Part shown: one piece after another, positions 27,002 to 35,471 of the stretch | How positions within the stretch are numbered: position 1 is the first letter of the stretch | Layout: every line of letters starts with the position of its first letter | DNA from: Betaproteobacteria bacterium | GTDB taxonomy: Bacteria > Pseudomonadota > Gammaproteobacteria > Burkholderiales > SG8-41 | DNA: 64,000 bases | Direction: 5' to 3' | NCBI GenBank assembly: GCA_016192825.1 | Contig: JACPTK010000031.1 | Coordinates: 1 to 64,000, forward strand | The notes under the pieces: model-generated | Told to the model about the DNA's origin: nothing | What the model saw: only the letters and a program-made list of their open reading frames with translations | Databases searched by the model: none | Made by a program: the position numbers and the translations under genes

Positions 27002-28493
27002 GGGGTTCCCCTTGGTACAGCGATTCGACGGCGGGCTGGTAGCGGGCCGCGAGCTGGGCTCGCCGCAGGCGGCCGTTGGCCGTGAGCTCGCCGTTGGCGG
27101 CGGAAAACGGCTCGTTCGACCGGGTCCAGCGCCGCACCTGCGCATAGTCAGGCAGCGTGCGATTGGCGCGTCCCACCGCCGCGCTGACCGCGGCGTCAGA
27201 CTGGTCGGGCGCGGGGGTGATCACCGCGGCCGCCCAGGGGCGCGCCTCGCCCGACACCCACGCCTGCGCGATGGCGGGCTCGAGCGTGAGCGCGGCTTCG
27301 ATCCATTCGGGCGAGACGTTGCGCCCGTATGAGGTGATGAAGCAATCCTTCTTGCGACCCGTGACATGGAGGTAGCCTTCGGCGTCGAGGTGGCCGAAGT
27401 CGCCGGTGGGCCACGCGTCCCCCGCGTGCGCGGACGCGCCGCGGTAGCCGAGCAGCGTTGCTCCCGCCGCGTGGATTTCGCCGTCCTGCCCGAAGGATAG
27501 CGTGCAGTGGGACAACGGGCGCCCCGCGCTGCCGCGCCGGTTGGCGCCGGGCGTGTTAAGCGAGACGACCGACGCGCATTCCGACAGGCCGTACCCCTCG
27601 AACACCGGTAGCCCGACCGTCTCCGCGCGCTGCAACAGGGCGGGCGCCACCGCGGCGCCGCCGACGGCGAGGAAACGCAGGTACTGGGGGCGCGCCGCGC
27701 CGCGCTCGACGCGCTCGACGACGGCCTGCAGCATCTGCGGCACCATGATGACGGTCGTTGCGTGGTGGCGGACCATCGCCTCAATCAGCGCCGCCGGTTG
27801 CACGCCCGATCCGCCCGCGATGCCGATTTCATTCAGCGGCGGCAGCACGCAACACGCGCCGGCGACGAGTGACGCGTGGACGCCGATGTTCTCGAGCAGC
27901 GTCGCCAGGGGCAGCAGGCTCAGGTGCCGGTCGCGCGCGCCGAGCCCGCAGGCCGAAGCCAGCGAGCGGGCGACCTTGGCGAGGGCGTCGCCGCCGAGGC
28001 AGACGCCCTTCGGATTGCCGGTGGTGCCGGAGGTGTAGGTGATCTTCAGGGTGCTCCGCGGCAGGACGGCCGTCCGGGCGCCGACGCGGATGCGGGAGAG
28101 ACGGCGGCCGGCCAGGTTGAGGTCGGCGTCGCCCACGGCGGGCAATCCCCCGCTACGCAGCCGTTCGATGCAGCGGTCCGGCTGGTCGGTGATCACGCAT
28201 TCGACGCCTGCGTCCACGACGGCGTGGGCGTGCTGCTGCGCGGAGAAGAAGGCGGGCAGCGGCACGCACGGCAATCGCGTGGCGAGCAGCGCGAGATCGG
28301 CGATCACCCATTCCGGCGAGTTGTCGAGGCACAGCGCGACGGGTCTGGACGTGCGCAGCCGGATATCGGCGCCCGCTTCCGCGATGGCGCGGTTGAGGGC
28401 TGAATAGCTCCACTCCCGCGCGCCGTCCGCCAGGGCGGCGCGCCGCGGGTGCGCCGCCGCGTGGCGGCCGATCGCGGCGATTACCGGGTGCAC
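26988..28493 (-). CDS. AMP-dependent ligase (acyl-CoA synthetase family)
   Basis: The 501-residue protein has the adenylation P-loop (ITYTSGTTGNPKGV), the A5-type motif FEGYGLSECASV, the A7 motif WPTGDFGHLDAEGYLHVTGR and KKDCFITSYGRNVSPEW. A C-terminal Lys region (NGELTANGRLRR) completes the set. It activates a carboxylate, probably a long-chain fatty acid. The start is taken as the GTG at 28493, which overlaps the hemolysin-like gene by 13 bases; there is no ATG in a suitable place. The linked HO-like, SDR and hemolysin-like genes indicate one pathway on an acyl substrate. Confidence 0.85.
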   Translation of the reverse strand: MHPVIAAIGRHAAAHPRRAALADGAREWSYSALNRAIAEAGADIRLRTSRPVALCLDNSPEWVIADLALLATRLPCVPLPAFFSAQQHAHAVVDAGVECVITDQPDRCIERLRSGGLPAVGDADLNLAGRRLSRIRVGARTAVLPRSTLKITYTSGTTGNPKGVCLGGDALAKVARSLASACGLGARDRHLSLLPLATLLENIGVHASLVAGACCVLPPLNEIGIAGGSGVQPAALIEAMVRHHATTVIMVPQMLQAVVERVERGAARPQYLRFLAVGGAAVAPALLQRAETVGLPVFEGYGLSECASVVSLNTPGANRRGSAGRPLSHCTLSFGQDGEIHAAGATLLGYRGASAHAGDAWPTGDFGHLDAEGYLHVTGRKKDCFITSYGRNVSPEWIEAALTLEPAIAQAWVSGEARPWAAAVITPAPDQSDAAVSAAVGRANRTLPDYAQVRRWTRSNEPFSAANGELTANGRLRRAQLAARYQPAVESLYQGEPHELS

Positions 28494-29131
28494 GCGGCCT
28501 CGCACACGGCATCGAAAGCCGACGCAACGCGCACCGCCGTGACCAGCGGCGCCTGCTCGTAGTAGTCGCCCCATTCCGCGCGCGCCGCGGCCGGGAGGCG
28601 TCCGCCGTCGGCGGCCGCGAGCGTGACGAGCGGAATGCCCAGGCGCGTGAAATTGTTGCGCAGCGCCGGCACGGCCGTGAAGACCACCCACGCCGGCCCC
28701 GCCGCGTTCAGGTGCGTCGTGAGATTGAAGATCAGGCGGCGGGCGAAGCCGGCGCGCGCGATGACCAGGTTGCCGACCTCGACGATGTCCGTCCGGCCGA
28801 GGGTGAGCCCCGTCGCGAGCGAGAGGGCGGCGTCGACCGGCTGATCGAGGTAGGTCTCCAGGAACAGCTTCTCGCCGGCCGCGGCGCGCAGGCCGCAGGC
28901 CGCGAGGATCTCCGCGTCGCGGCGCAGGGCCATCAGCGCCGGCATCAGCCGGGCGAGGCGGGCGCCGTAGGCGCGCTCGAAGCCGCGGCGGATGAATGCC
29001 TCGACGGCGGGCCGCTCGCGCGCGCCGGCGCGGGCAAACGACCAGTGGGCGCGAGGGACGGCGGCATCGTGCCCGGTGTTTCCCGCCCCGGTCGCGTCGC
29101 AGGCCGGAACGGGCATGGCGTCTAACGTCAT
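28481..29131 (-). CDS. Thermostable hemolysin-family protein (acyltransferase-like)
   Basis: The 216-residue protein resembles the thermostable hemolysin family, with GARERPAVEAFIRRGFERAYGA near the N-terminus, EKLFLETYLDQPVD and VEVGNLVIARAGFARRL. These proteins have a GNAT-like look, so an acyltransferase role is plausible. GAGGA just upstream supports the ATG at 29131. It is the first gene of the four-gene cluster with the AMP ligase, HO-like oxidase and SDR, a grouping I recall from other proteobacteria without a settled function. Confidence 0.7.
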   Translation of the reverse strand: MTLDAMPVPACDATGAGNTGHDAAVPRAHWSFARAGARERPAVEAFIRRGFERAYGARLARLMPALMALRRDAEILAACGLRAAAGEKLFLETYLDQPVDAALSLATGLTLGRTDIVEVGNLVIARAGFARRLIFNLTTHLNAAGPAWVVFTAVPALRNNFTRLGIPLVTLAAADGGRLPAAARAEWGDYYEQAPLVTAVRVASAFDAVCEAACTR

Positions 29132-29715
29132 CGTTTCCTCGATCGCGCCGGGTCGGTCCGGCGCCGCCTGTTGGAGTCGACGACAAGGTTAGCGCGGGCG
29201 GCGTCAAGAAACCGTCGTCCGGTGGTGTAGAAACTGTGAAGGCGTCGGGCAAGCAGTGTGTCGGGTTTTGTCCCGACACACTCCTTAAGCAAAACCGCCC
29301 GCAGGTAAACGACAGGGTTGGATTCGAAATGCCTGAATCCAGCGATGCTTCAGAGCATTTTGATGACCAAAACATGCCTCTTGACTCTGCTCTGTTGCAA
29401 TTCTGCGGGCGGTTTTGCATTTAGCAGCCTGTCGGAACTTCAAGTCCGACAGGCTGAGATGATCCTTGGGCAGCCACTCCGGTACCGAGGGCGGCAGCAA
29501 ATAGGCAGTTTCCCGGTCCACCTGAACGAATCGGCTCATCAGTCCTGCCTCACCATCAATATGCCCTACCTACCCGACGTACCACACCCATTCAGGTTGA
29601 CCGCCCCCGCCTGTAAACTGGCGTTCCCTATAGCAGTGTGTCGCCCGCCGGCATCGGCGATCATGATGACCCCGCCCGCCGAGAACCCGTGCGGAACCCA
29701 AAGTCCGACACACTG
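29132..29715. other. Gene-free repeat-rich region
   Basis: No supported gene lies in these 584 bases. They contain composite repeat R2 (29255-29455) and a separate inverted repeat (29632-29717) that abuts the histidine kinase stop. A few short frames here have no ribosome site or family resemblance. Promoter elements for the hemolysin-like gene should lie at the left end but none is convincing. Confidence 0.6.
29255..29455. repeat. Composite structured repeat R2
   Basis: Same plan as R1: hairpin AGTGTGTCGGG/CCCGACACACT (29255-29282); long-range inverted repeats GCAAAACCGCCCGCAG (29289-29304) and complement (29403-29418); hairpin AGCCTGTCGG/CCGACAGGCT (29426-29455). Arm sequences differ from R1 but pairing is kept. 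Confidence 0.75.
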
Positions 29716-29717
29716 CT
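29632..29717. repeat. Inverted repeat abutting the kinase gene stop
   Basis: AGCAGTGTGTCG (29632-29643) and its exact complement CGACACACTGCT (29706-29717) flank 62 bases. The arm sequence is shared with the first hairpin of R2. The right arm ends inside the stop codon of the kinase gene. Confidence 0.7.
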
Positions 29718-30981
29718 AGGGGAAGGTGATGCGGAACACGCTGCCCTTCATCGGCGCGCTCTCCACCTCGATCTTCCAGCCGTAGTGGTCGCAGATGCGC
29801 TTGACGATGGCGAGCCCGAGCCCGCTGCCGCCATCCGGGTCCGCGGCCCGGTAAAAACGCTCGAACACGCGCGGCAGGTGCTCCGGGCTGATGCCCGATC
29901 CGGAATCCGCGACCGTCAGATCTCTGGCCGCGTAGCCGATCCTGACGAAGCCGCGCTCGGTATAGTGGACCGCGTTGCGCACGAGGTTGCCGAGCACCAG
30001 GCGCAACGCCGGGTAATTCAGCTCGAGCACCGCGTCGCGCGCCACGTCGATCTCCAGCGCCAGGCCCTTGCGCGCGATCTCGCCGCGATGCGGCTCGATC
30101 GCCTCGGCCACGCAGTCGGCCAGCGCGACGGGCTCGATCTCGCCGAGCGCCTGCCCGCGCGCGAGGAACAGCAGCGCCTGGATCTGTTCCGCCATGCGGT
30201 CGGCCGCCTCGTCGATCCAGGCCACGCGCGCGCGCGACTTCTCCCCGAGCGCCGGATCGGCGAGCAGCATTTCGCAGCTCGTCCGGATCGCGGTGAGGGG
30301 GGTGCGCAGCTCGTGGCTCGCGTTCGAGGTGAACTCCTGTTCGCGCCGGATCATCTGCTCGATGCGCGACTGGTAGTCCTCGAAGGCGCGCGCGAGCAGC
30401 GCGACCTCCGGGCCCTGGCCGGGCCGGGCCAGCGCCTCGTGCCGCTGCCCGGGCTTGAGCTCGCTGACCCGGCCGGCGAGTTCCGTGACCTGCCGGACCA
30501 GCACGCCGGACAGCCAGTAGCCGAGCGCAAGCGACACGAGTGTGGCGGTCAGCACGGATAGCCATACGAGGAGCTTGAATTCCTGCTCACGTTGCTCGTA
30601 TAACCCGACTTCATACGCCACGTAATAGCGGATGCCGTTTTCTTCGCGCACCAGTATCTGGAATTCGTCCTTGCCCACGAACCGCTCATGGCGTCCCGGG
30701 CCCAGATTGCGTAAGTAATCCGGAAGCCGCGCCTGCTCCTGCGCGTCGCGCACGATGTAGCTCTGGAAGTTGGAGCTAGGCTGGGGAAGATAAGCGGGGA
30801 TCTGCTGGTGGCGCTTGACCAGGAAGTCCATCTCCTCGGAGACGAGCTGGTCCAGCAATGTGTCCTCCAGGTCCTCGGAGGCGGTATAGAGGGTGAAGCC
30901 GAGCGCGCCCACGACCAGCAGGCAGGCGAGCGCGAGCGCCAGGGCGACCCGCAGCCGGAGCCCGGGCTTAATCCCCGCCAC
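29716..30981 (-). CDS. Two-component sensor histidine kinase (PhoQ/QseC-type)
   Basis: The 421-residue kinase has transmembrane helices at about residues 10-30 and 135-160, flanking a small periplasmic sensor, then HAMP, the phosphoacceptor motif NASHELRTPLTAIRTS and an ATPase domain (N box LGNLVRNAVHYTE, VADSGSGIS, GGSGLGLAIVKR). It overlaps its regulator gene by 14 bases. The signal is unknown; the nearby eptA and PAP2 genes make envelope stress or lipid A modification a reasonable guess. Confidence 0.9.
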   Translation of the reverse strand: MAGIKPGLRLRVALALALACLLVVGALGFTLYTASEDLEDTLLDQLVSEEMDFLVKRHQQIPAYLPQPSSNFQSYIVRDAQEQARLPDYLRNLGPGRHERFVGKDEFQILVREENGIRYYVAYEVGLYEQREQEFKLLVWLSVLTATLVSLALGYWLSGVLVRQVTELAGRVSELKPGQRHEALARPGQGPEVALLARAFEDYQSRIEQMIRREQEFTSNASHELRTPLTAIRTSCEMLLADPALGEKSRARVAWIDEAADRMAEQIQALLFLARGQALGEIEPVALADCVAEAIEPHRGEIARKGLALEIDVARDAVLELNYPALRLVLGNLVRNAVHYTERGFVRIGYAARDLTVADSGSGISPEHLPRVFERFYRAADPDGGSGLGLAIVKRICDHYGWKIEVESAPMKGSVFRITFP

Positions 30982-31651
30982 GCGGCACCAGGCGGTAACC
31001 GAGGCCGTGCACGTTCTCGATCGGATCGTAGCCGCCGGCCTGCGCGAGCTCGCGGCGCAGCACGTGCATGTGGCTGCGCAGCGTGTCGCTGGTTTCCTGC
31101 TCCTGGCCCCAGACCTCGGTTTCGAGCTCCTGCCGGCTGAAAACGCGATTGGGCTGGGTCATCAGTACCTGCAGGAGCCGGATGCATTTGGGCGGGAGCC
31201 GGACGTCCTTGCCGCGGAAGCACGTCGTCAGGCTGGCCGGATCGAACGTCAGATCGCCCGCGGCGAGCGCCCGCGAGGTCACGCGTCCGGCCCGGCGCTT
31301 GTGCAGCGCCGTGAGGCGCGCCTCGACTTCCTTGAGGGCGAACGGCTTGACGAGATAGTCATCGGCGCCCCGCGCAAACCCCTCGAGCTTGTCATCCAGG
31401 GTGTCGCGCGCGGTCAGCATCAGCACGGGGGTGTCGTCGTGCGCGTCGTCGCGCAGCTTGCGGCAGACCGTGACGCCATCCATGCCCGGCAGCCCGAGAT
31501 CGAGGACGATGGCGTCGAACTGCCCGGTCACGGCAAGGTGAAGGCCGGTGACGCCGTCGGCCGCGGCGTCCACCACGTGCCCCTGCGCCTCGAGAAAGTC
31601 GTAGAGGTTGGCCGCGATCGCCGGGTCGTCTTCGATGATGAGTATGCGCAC
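30968..31651 (-). CDS. OmpR-family response regulator
   Basis: The 227-residue protein has a receiver domain with acidic pocket IIEDD, the phosphorylated Asp in IVLDLGLPGMDG (about residue 51), Thr in MLTARD and Lys in YLVKPF. A winged-helix DNA-binding domain follows (about 130-225, ENVHGLGYRLVP). It is the partner of the overlapping kinase gene. A period-7 repeat lies between it and the upstream bpt gene. Confidence 0.92.
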   Translation of the reverse strand: MRILIIEDDPAIAANLYDFLEAQGHVVDAAADGVTGLHLAVTGQFDAIVLDLGLPGMDGVTVCRKLRDDAHDDTPVLMLTARDTLDDKLEGFARGADDYLVKPFALKEVEARLTALHKRRAGRVTSRALAAGDLTFDPASLTTCFRGKDVRLPPKCIRLLQVLMTQPNRVFSRQELETEVWGQEQETSDTLRSHMHVLRRELAQAGGYDPIENVHGLGYRLVPRGGD

Positions 31652-31660
31652 GGGAGCCGG

Positions 31661-31744
31661 TGACTCGTGACTGGCGGCTCGTGATTCGTGGCTTGTGTGT
31701 TGTGACCGGATTTTATCCTCCAGTCACGAGCCACCAGTCACGCG
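31661..31744. repeat. Period-7 inverted repeat centred on ATTTTAT
   Basis: Heptads of type TGACTCG/TGATTCG (31661-31709) lead to ATTTTAT at 31710-31716, then complementary heptads CAGTCAC, GAGCCAC, CAGTCAC, GCGTCAC. The right arm runs into the bpt stop codon at 31745, so on the minus strand it is directly downstream of bpt. Confidence 0.75.
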
Positions 31745-32482
31745 TCACGCCTTTCGTGGAGGCGTGACCGTCTGCCAGCGGCCGTTGACCAGCCCCTGCA
31801 TCGGCTGGAACTGGATCTTGTAGGCCATCTTGCGGCTTTGCGCGATCCAGTAGCCGAGGTAGAGGTGGGGCAGGTCGAGCCGCCGGCAGAGGTCGACCTG
31901 CCACAGGATGTTGAACGTGCCGAAGCTCGCGCCGCGCACGTCCGGGTCGAAAAAGGTGTAAACCGAGGACAGCCCGTCCTGCAGCTCGTCGACGATGGAA
32001 ACCATGCGCAGCGCGCCGTTCTCGCGGAACTCGATCAAACGCGTGGGCACGTTGCTCTGGAGCAGGAAATGGCGGTACTGCTCGCGGCTGTCCTGGTCCA
32101 TCCCGCCGCCGGAATGGCGCAGCGACTGGTAGCGCAGGTAGAGCGCGTAATGCTCCGCGCTGTAGCGCAGGGGCAGCATCTCGGCCTTGAGCGCGGCGTG
32201 CCGCCGCAACGTGCGCCGCTGCGCGCGCGAGGGCCGGAAGGCCTCGGCGTCGATGCGGACCGGAACGCAGGCGCGGCAGTGGTCGCAGTGCGGCCGGTAG
32301 GTGAAGGCGCCGCTGCGGCGGAACCCGGCCCGCACCAGCTCCGAATAGACGGCGCCGTCGATGAGATGGCTGGGGGTGGCGACCTGCGAGCGCGCCATGC
32401 GCTCCGGCAGGTAGCTGCACGGGTAGGGCGCCGTCGCGTAGAACTGCAGCACCGACAGCGGGAACTCAGTCAAATAAGTCAT
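31745..32482 (-). CDS. bpt: Aspartate/glutamate leucyltransferase (Bpt)
   Basis: The 245-residue enzyme adds Leu from leucyl-tRNA to N-terminal Asp or Glu in the N-end rule pathway. Conserved parts include the N-terminal [12 protein letters not shown], the Cys-rich [13 protein letters not shown], and the C-terminal [18 protein letters not shown]. Length is typical. It overlaps aat by 17 bases, forming the usual bpt-aat pair. Confidence 0.93.
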   Translation of the reverse strand: MTYLTEFPLSVLQFYATAPYPCSYLPERMARSQVATPSHLIDGAVYSELVRAGFRRSGAFTYRPHCDHCRACVPVRIDAEAFRPSRAQRRTLRRHAALKAEMLPLRYSAEHYALYLRYQSLRHSGGGMDQDSREQYRHFLLQSNVPTRLIEFRENGALRMVSIVDELQDGLSSVYTFFDPDVRGASFGTFNILWQVDLCRRLDLPHLYLGYWIAQSRKMAYKIQFQPMQGLVNGRWQTVTPPRKA

Positions 32483-33164
32483 CGTCGAGCCGCCATTTCC
32501 GTGTCGTCCGCGGATAGTTTACCAATTCCCGGAGCTTGCGCATGAACTCCGCGCGCGGAATCTCGCGCGCGCCGAAGCGCGCAAGATGCGCGGTTTTCAT
32601 CTGGCAGTCGATCATGCCGAATTTCCAGCGCTCGAGCTGCCGCACGAGGTGCGCCAGCGCGATCTTGGAAGCGTCGGGCGCGCGCGTGAACATGGACTCG
32701 CCGTAGTACATGCCCCCGAGCGCGACGCCGTAGAGACCGCCGGCGAGCGTGCCCGCGATCCAGACCTCCACCGAGTGCGCGTGGCCGCCGCGGTGCAATC
32801 GGGCGTAGGCCGCGGCCATGTCGCCGGTAATCCACGTTCCCTCCTGCCCGGGCCGCGGCGCGGCGCAGGCGCGGATCACCTCCTCGAACGCGGCGTCCGC
32901 GCGAACCTCGTAATCGCGCTTCGCCAGGCGCTTGCGCAGCGTGCGCGGGATCCTGAGCTCCGGCGGGAACAGCACCATGCGGGGATCGGGGCTCCACCAC
33001 AGCACCGGCTGGCCCTCGCTGTACCACGGGAAGATGCCGTTCTCGTAGGCCTGGAGGAGCCGCGCGACGGAGAGGCCCGCCCCGGCGGCAAGCAAGCCGT
33101 TGGGCTCCTCGAGCGCGCGCTCGACGGGCGGGAACGGGTCGCCGGCCTGCAGCCAGGGGATCAT
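32466..33164 (-). CDS. aat: Leucyl/phenylalanyl-tRNA--protein transferase
   Basis: The 232-residue enzyme adds Leu or Phe to N-terminal Arg or Lys. Family signatures are [46 protein letters not shown], and [18 protein letters not shown]. It overlaps bpt downstream and sits one base from the ccmI stop, so it may be co-transcribed with the ccm cluster. Confidence 0.95.
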   Translation of the reverse strand: MIPWLQAGDPFPPVERALEEPNGLLAAGAGLSVARLLQAYENGIFPWYSEGQPVLWWSPDPRMVLFPPELRIPRTLRKRLAKRDYEVRADAAFEEVIRACAAPRPGQEGTWITGDMAAAYARLHRGGHAHSVEVWIAGTLAGGLYGVALGGMYYGESMFTRAPDASKIALAHLVRQLERWKFGMIDCQMKTAHLARFGAREIPRAEFMRKLRELVNYPRTTRKWRLDDDLFD

Positions 33165-33165
33165 G

Positions 33166-34416
33166 CTACTTCGGCGCGCCGACCTCGCGATCGATCACCA
33201 CGACGACGCCGGCGGCGCCGACCCGGACCGGCGCGCTGAGTCCCTCCAGATCGCCCGGCTGGGGAACGGGATTGCCGCTCCTGGACACGCGGGCGCCCAC
33301 CACGACCTGCACGTGCTTCGAGAGCCGCATTTCGGGCGTCATGGCCATCGAGTCGTCGAGCGCGAATGCGGCGGGCAGATCGCGAACCTGCCGTCGTGTC
33401 ACCGCGAGCGGCGCGCGCGGGCCGTTGACCGCCCGCGCGAATATGAACACCGTGTCGGCGGGCGACGCGCCGGACGAGACAGCGGGCGCGAGCCGCACCG
33501 TGCCGCTCACGCCGGCTTGCGCCGCCGCGGCCACCGGCTTGGGCGGCGGCGCCGGCTCCGCCGCGGGCGCTGGAACGGGCCCGCCCGCGGCCGACCGCGC
33601 GTCCGCGATGCTGCCGCGGACCGATTCCGCCATTTCGGAATCCGGCGGCACCACCTTGAGTATCCTCTCCCAGTGGGTGATGGCGCCCGTGAAATCCCTT
33701 TTCTCGAACGCCACCGTTCCCGCCAGCGCGAGCGCCTTGACGTTGTCCGGATCCACCTCCAGCGCCTGCGCGATGAGGCGTTCCGGCTCGCCCAGCAGGC
33801 GCCGGCCCTGCGCCATCGCGAGCGCGTCGGCGTAGTCGGCCAGCAACTGCGCGTCGGGCGGGGAGCGCTTGAGCGCGTTCGCGTACGCGGCCGCGGCCTC
33901 GGGGAAGCGATCGAGCACGGTGTAGGACCGCCCGAGCATCACCCAGCCCTTGGGATCGTCGGGATTCTCCTTCATGCGCGCCGCCAGCCGCTCGACCATG
34001 CCCGCGACCTGTTCCATCGTCAACCCATGGTCTCCGGCCGCGGCCGGCCGGGGCGAGAGCGCGCCGGGGCTGCCGACCTGGAGGTACAGCAGCGCGGCCG
34101 AGATCGGTATCAGCGCGGCGAGCACCGCGGCTGCCCACTGCCCCCGGCGGCTGCCGCCTTCCGTGCCGTGGCGCTCCGACTCCACTTCCTCGAGCACGCG
34201 CCGCTCGAGCTCGGCCCGGGCCTTCCCGTACTGCTCGCTCGAGAGCGTGCCGCTCGTCAGGTCCGAATCGAGCTCGGACAGCTGCTCGCGCAGCAACGCG
34301 AGGTTCGACGCCGCGCGCTCCACGCCGCCGGACGGCCGGCGGCGCAGCAGCGGCGGCAGCACCCACGCAAGCGCCAGTCCGGTCAGCGCCACGGCGGCCA
34401 CGAGAAACCCGGTCAC
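33166..34416 (-). CDS. ccmI: Cytochrome c biogenesis protein CcmI
   Basis: The 416-residue protein has two N-terminal transmembrane helices separated by the CcmI cytoplasmic loop ([15 protein letters not shown]), then TPR repeats (about 140-270) and a C-terminal periplasmic domain joined by a Pro/Ala-rich linker. CcmI holds apocytochrome c for haem attachment. It overlaps ccmH by 4 bases. The C-terminal domain fits the longer, fused form seen in betaproteobacteria. Confidence 0.9.
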   Translation of the reverse strand: MTGFLVAAVALTGLALAWVLPPLLRRRPSGGVERAASNLALLREQLSELDSDLTSGTLSSEQYGKARAELERRVLEEVESERHGTEGGSRRGQWAAAVLAALIPISAALLYLQVGSPGALSPRPAAAGDHGLTMEQVAGMVERLAARMKENPDDPKGWVMLGRSYTVLDRFPEAAAAYANALKRSPPDAQLLADYADALAMAQGRRLLGEPERLIAQALEVDPDNVKALALAGTVAFEKRDFTGAITHWERILKVVPPDSEMAESVRGSIADARSAAGGPVPAPAAEPAPPPKPVAAAAQAGVSGTVRLAPAVSSGASPADTVFIFARAVNGPRAPLAVTRRQVRDLPAAFALDDSMAMTPEMRLSKHVQVVVGARVSRSGNPVPQPGDLEGLSAPVRVGAAGVVVVIDREVGAPK

Positions 34417-34922
34417 GGCTGCTCTTCCCCGCCGCCGGTCAGCAGCCGCTCGGCGCGCCGGCGCTCTTCATCGGTGAGGTCGCGCTCGTCCGCGCGCGCG
34501 CGCCGCTTGCGCAGGTTGCGCAGCAACACCGCCGTCGCGATCGCGAGCAGCAGCAGGGGGCCGATCCAGAGCAGCAGGGTGGTCGCCTTCCACGGCGGGC
34601 GATAGAGCACGAAGTCGCCGTAGCGCTGCACCATGAAGTCCACGATCTCGCCGTCGCTCCTGCCGGCCTTGATCTGCTCGCGGATCTGGCGGCGCAGGTC
34701 GACCGCCAGCTCGGCGTTGGATTCCGCGATGGACTGGTTCTGGCAGACGAGGCAGCGCAGCTCCTCGGAGAGCTTAACCGCGCGCTTCTCGTGCACCGGA
34801 TCCTGCTCGGTGGGCACGGCCTCGCCGCTCCAGGCGGCGAGCGGCGACAGCGCGAGCAGCAGCGTGGCGAGCGCCGACAGCAGTCTGGCGTCACGCCAGG
34901 CTGCTGTAAGCAAGACCGACAT
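34413..34922 (-). CDS. ccmH: Cytochrome c biogenesis thiol protein CcmH
   Basis: The product is about 169 residues with a signal peptide, the redox motif CLVCQNQ (LRCLVCQNQSIAES) and a C-terminal transmembrane helix followed by a charged tail. It reduces the haem-binding cysteines of apocytochrome c. AGGAGG touches the ATG at 34922, so a TTG three codons later would have better spacing and may be the true start. It is five bases after ccmG. Confidence 0.92.
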   Translation of the reverse strand: MSVLLTAAWRDARLLSALATLLLALSPLAAWSGEAVPTEQDPVHEKRAVKLSEELRCLVCQNQSIAESNAELAVDLRRQIREQIKAGRSDGEIVDFMVQRYGDFVLYRPPWKATTLLLWIGPLLLLAIATAVLLRNLRKRRARADERDLTDEERRRAERLLTGGGEEQP

Positions 34923-34927
34923 CCTCC

Positions 34928-35455
34928 TCACGATTTCTGCAGCTCCCGGATGAGCGGCAGGATCTTGCCTTCCAGCGCCTGGCGCGTGATCGGCCCGATC
35001 TGCTTGTAGCGGATCCTGCCGGCGCGGTCGATCACGAAGGTCTCGGGCACGCCGTACACGCCGTAGTCGATGCCGGTGCGCCCGTTGGCATCGGTGACGC
35101 TCAGCGTGTAGGGGTCCCCGTAGCGCGCGAGCCACGCCTTGGCGTCGCCCGACTTGTCCTTGTAATTGAGGCCGACGATGGGAACCACGCGGTTGCTCGC
35201 GAGCTCGACCAGGAGTGGGTGCTCGTCGCGGCACGAGGCGCACCACGAGGCCCAGATGTTGAGCAGCCAGACCTGCCCGAGCATGTCCTTCTGCGAGAAC
35301 ATCAAGACGGGCTGGTGCAGCTGCGCGAGCTGGAACGCCGGCGCCGGCTTGTTGATGAACGGCGAGGGCACTTCGCGCGGGTTGAGCGTGAGGCCGACGG
35401 CGAGGAACGCCACCAGCACCGCGAACACGCCGAGCGGGATCAGGAAACGGTTCAT
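34928..35455 (-). CDS. ccmG: Thiol:disulfide interchange protein CcmG/DsbE
   Basis: The 175-residue thioredoxin-like protein has an N-terminal membrane anchor, the active site WASWCASCRDEHP and the cis-Pro region YGVPETFVID. It passes reducing equivalents to CcmH and apocytochrome c in the periplasm. The ATG at 35455 gives the expected MNRFLIPLGVF start. It lies between ccmF and ccmH. Confidence 0.95.
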   Translation of the reverse strand: MNRFLIPLGVFAVLVAFLAVGLTLNPREVPSPFINKPAPAFQLAQLHQPVLMFSQKDMLGQVWLLNIWASWCASCRDEHPLLVELASNRVVPIVGLNYKDKSGDAKAWLARYGDPYTLSVTDANGRTGIDYGVYGVPETFVIDRAGRIRYKQIGPITRQALEGKILPLIRELQKS

Positions 35456-35471
35456 CCCGGGGGTGGACCCG

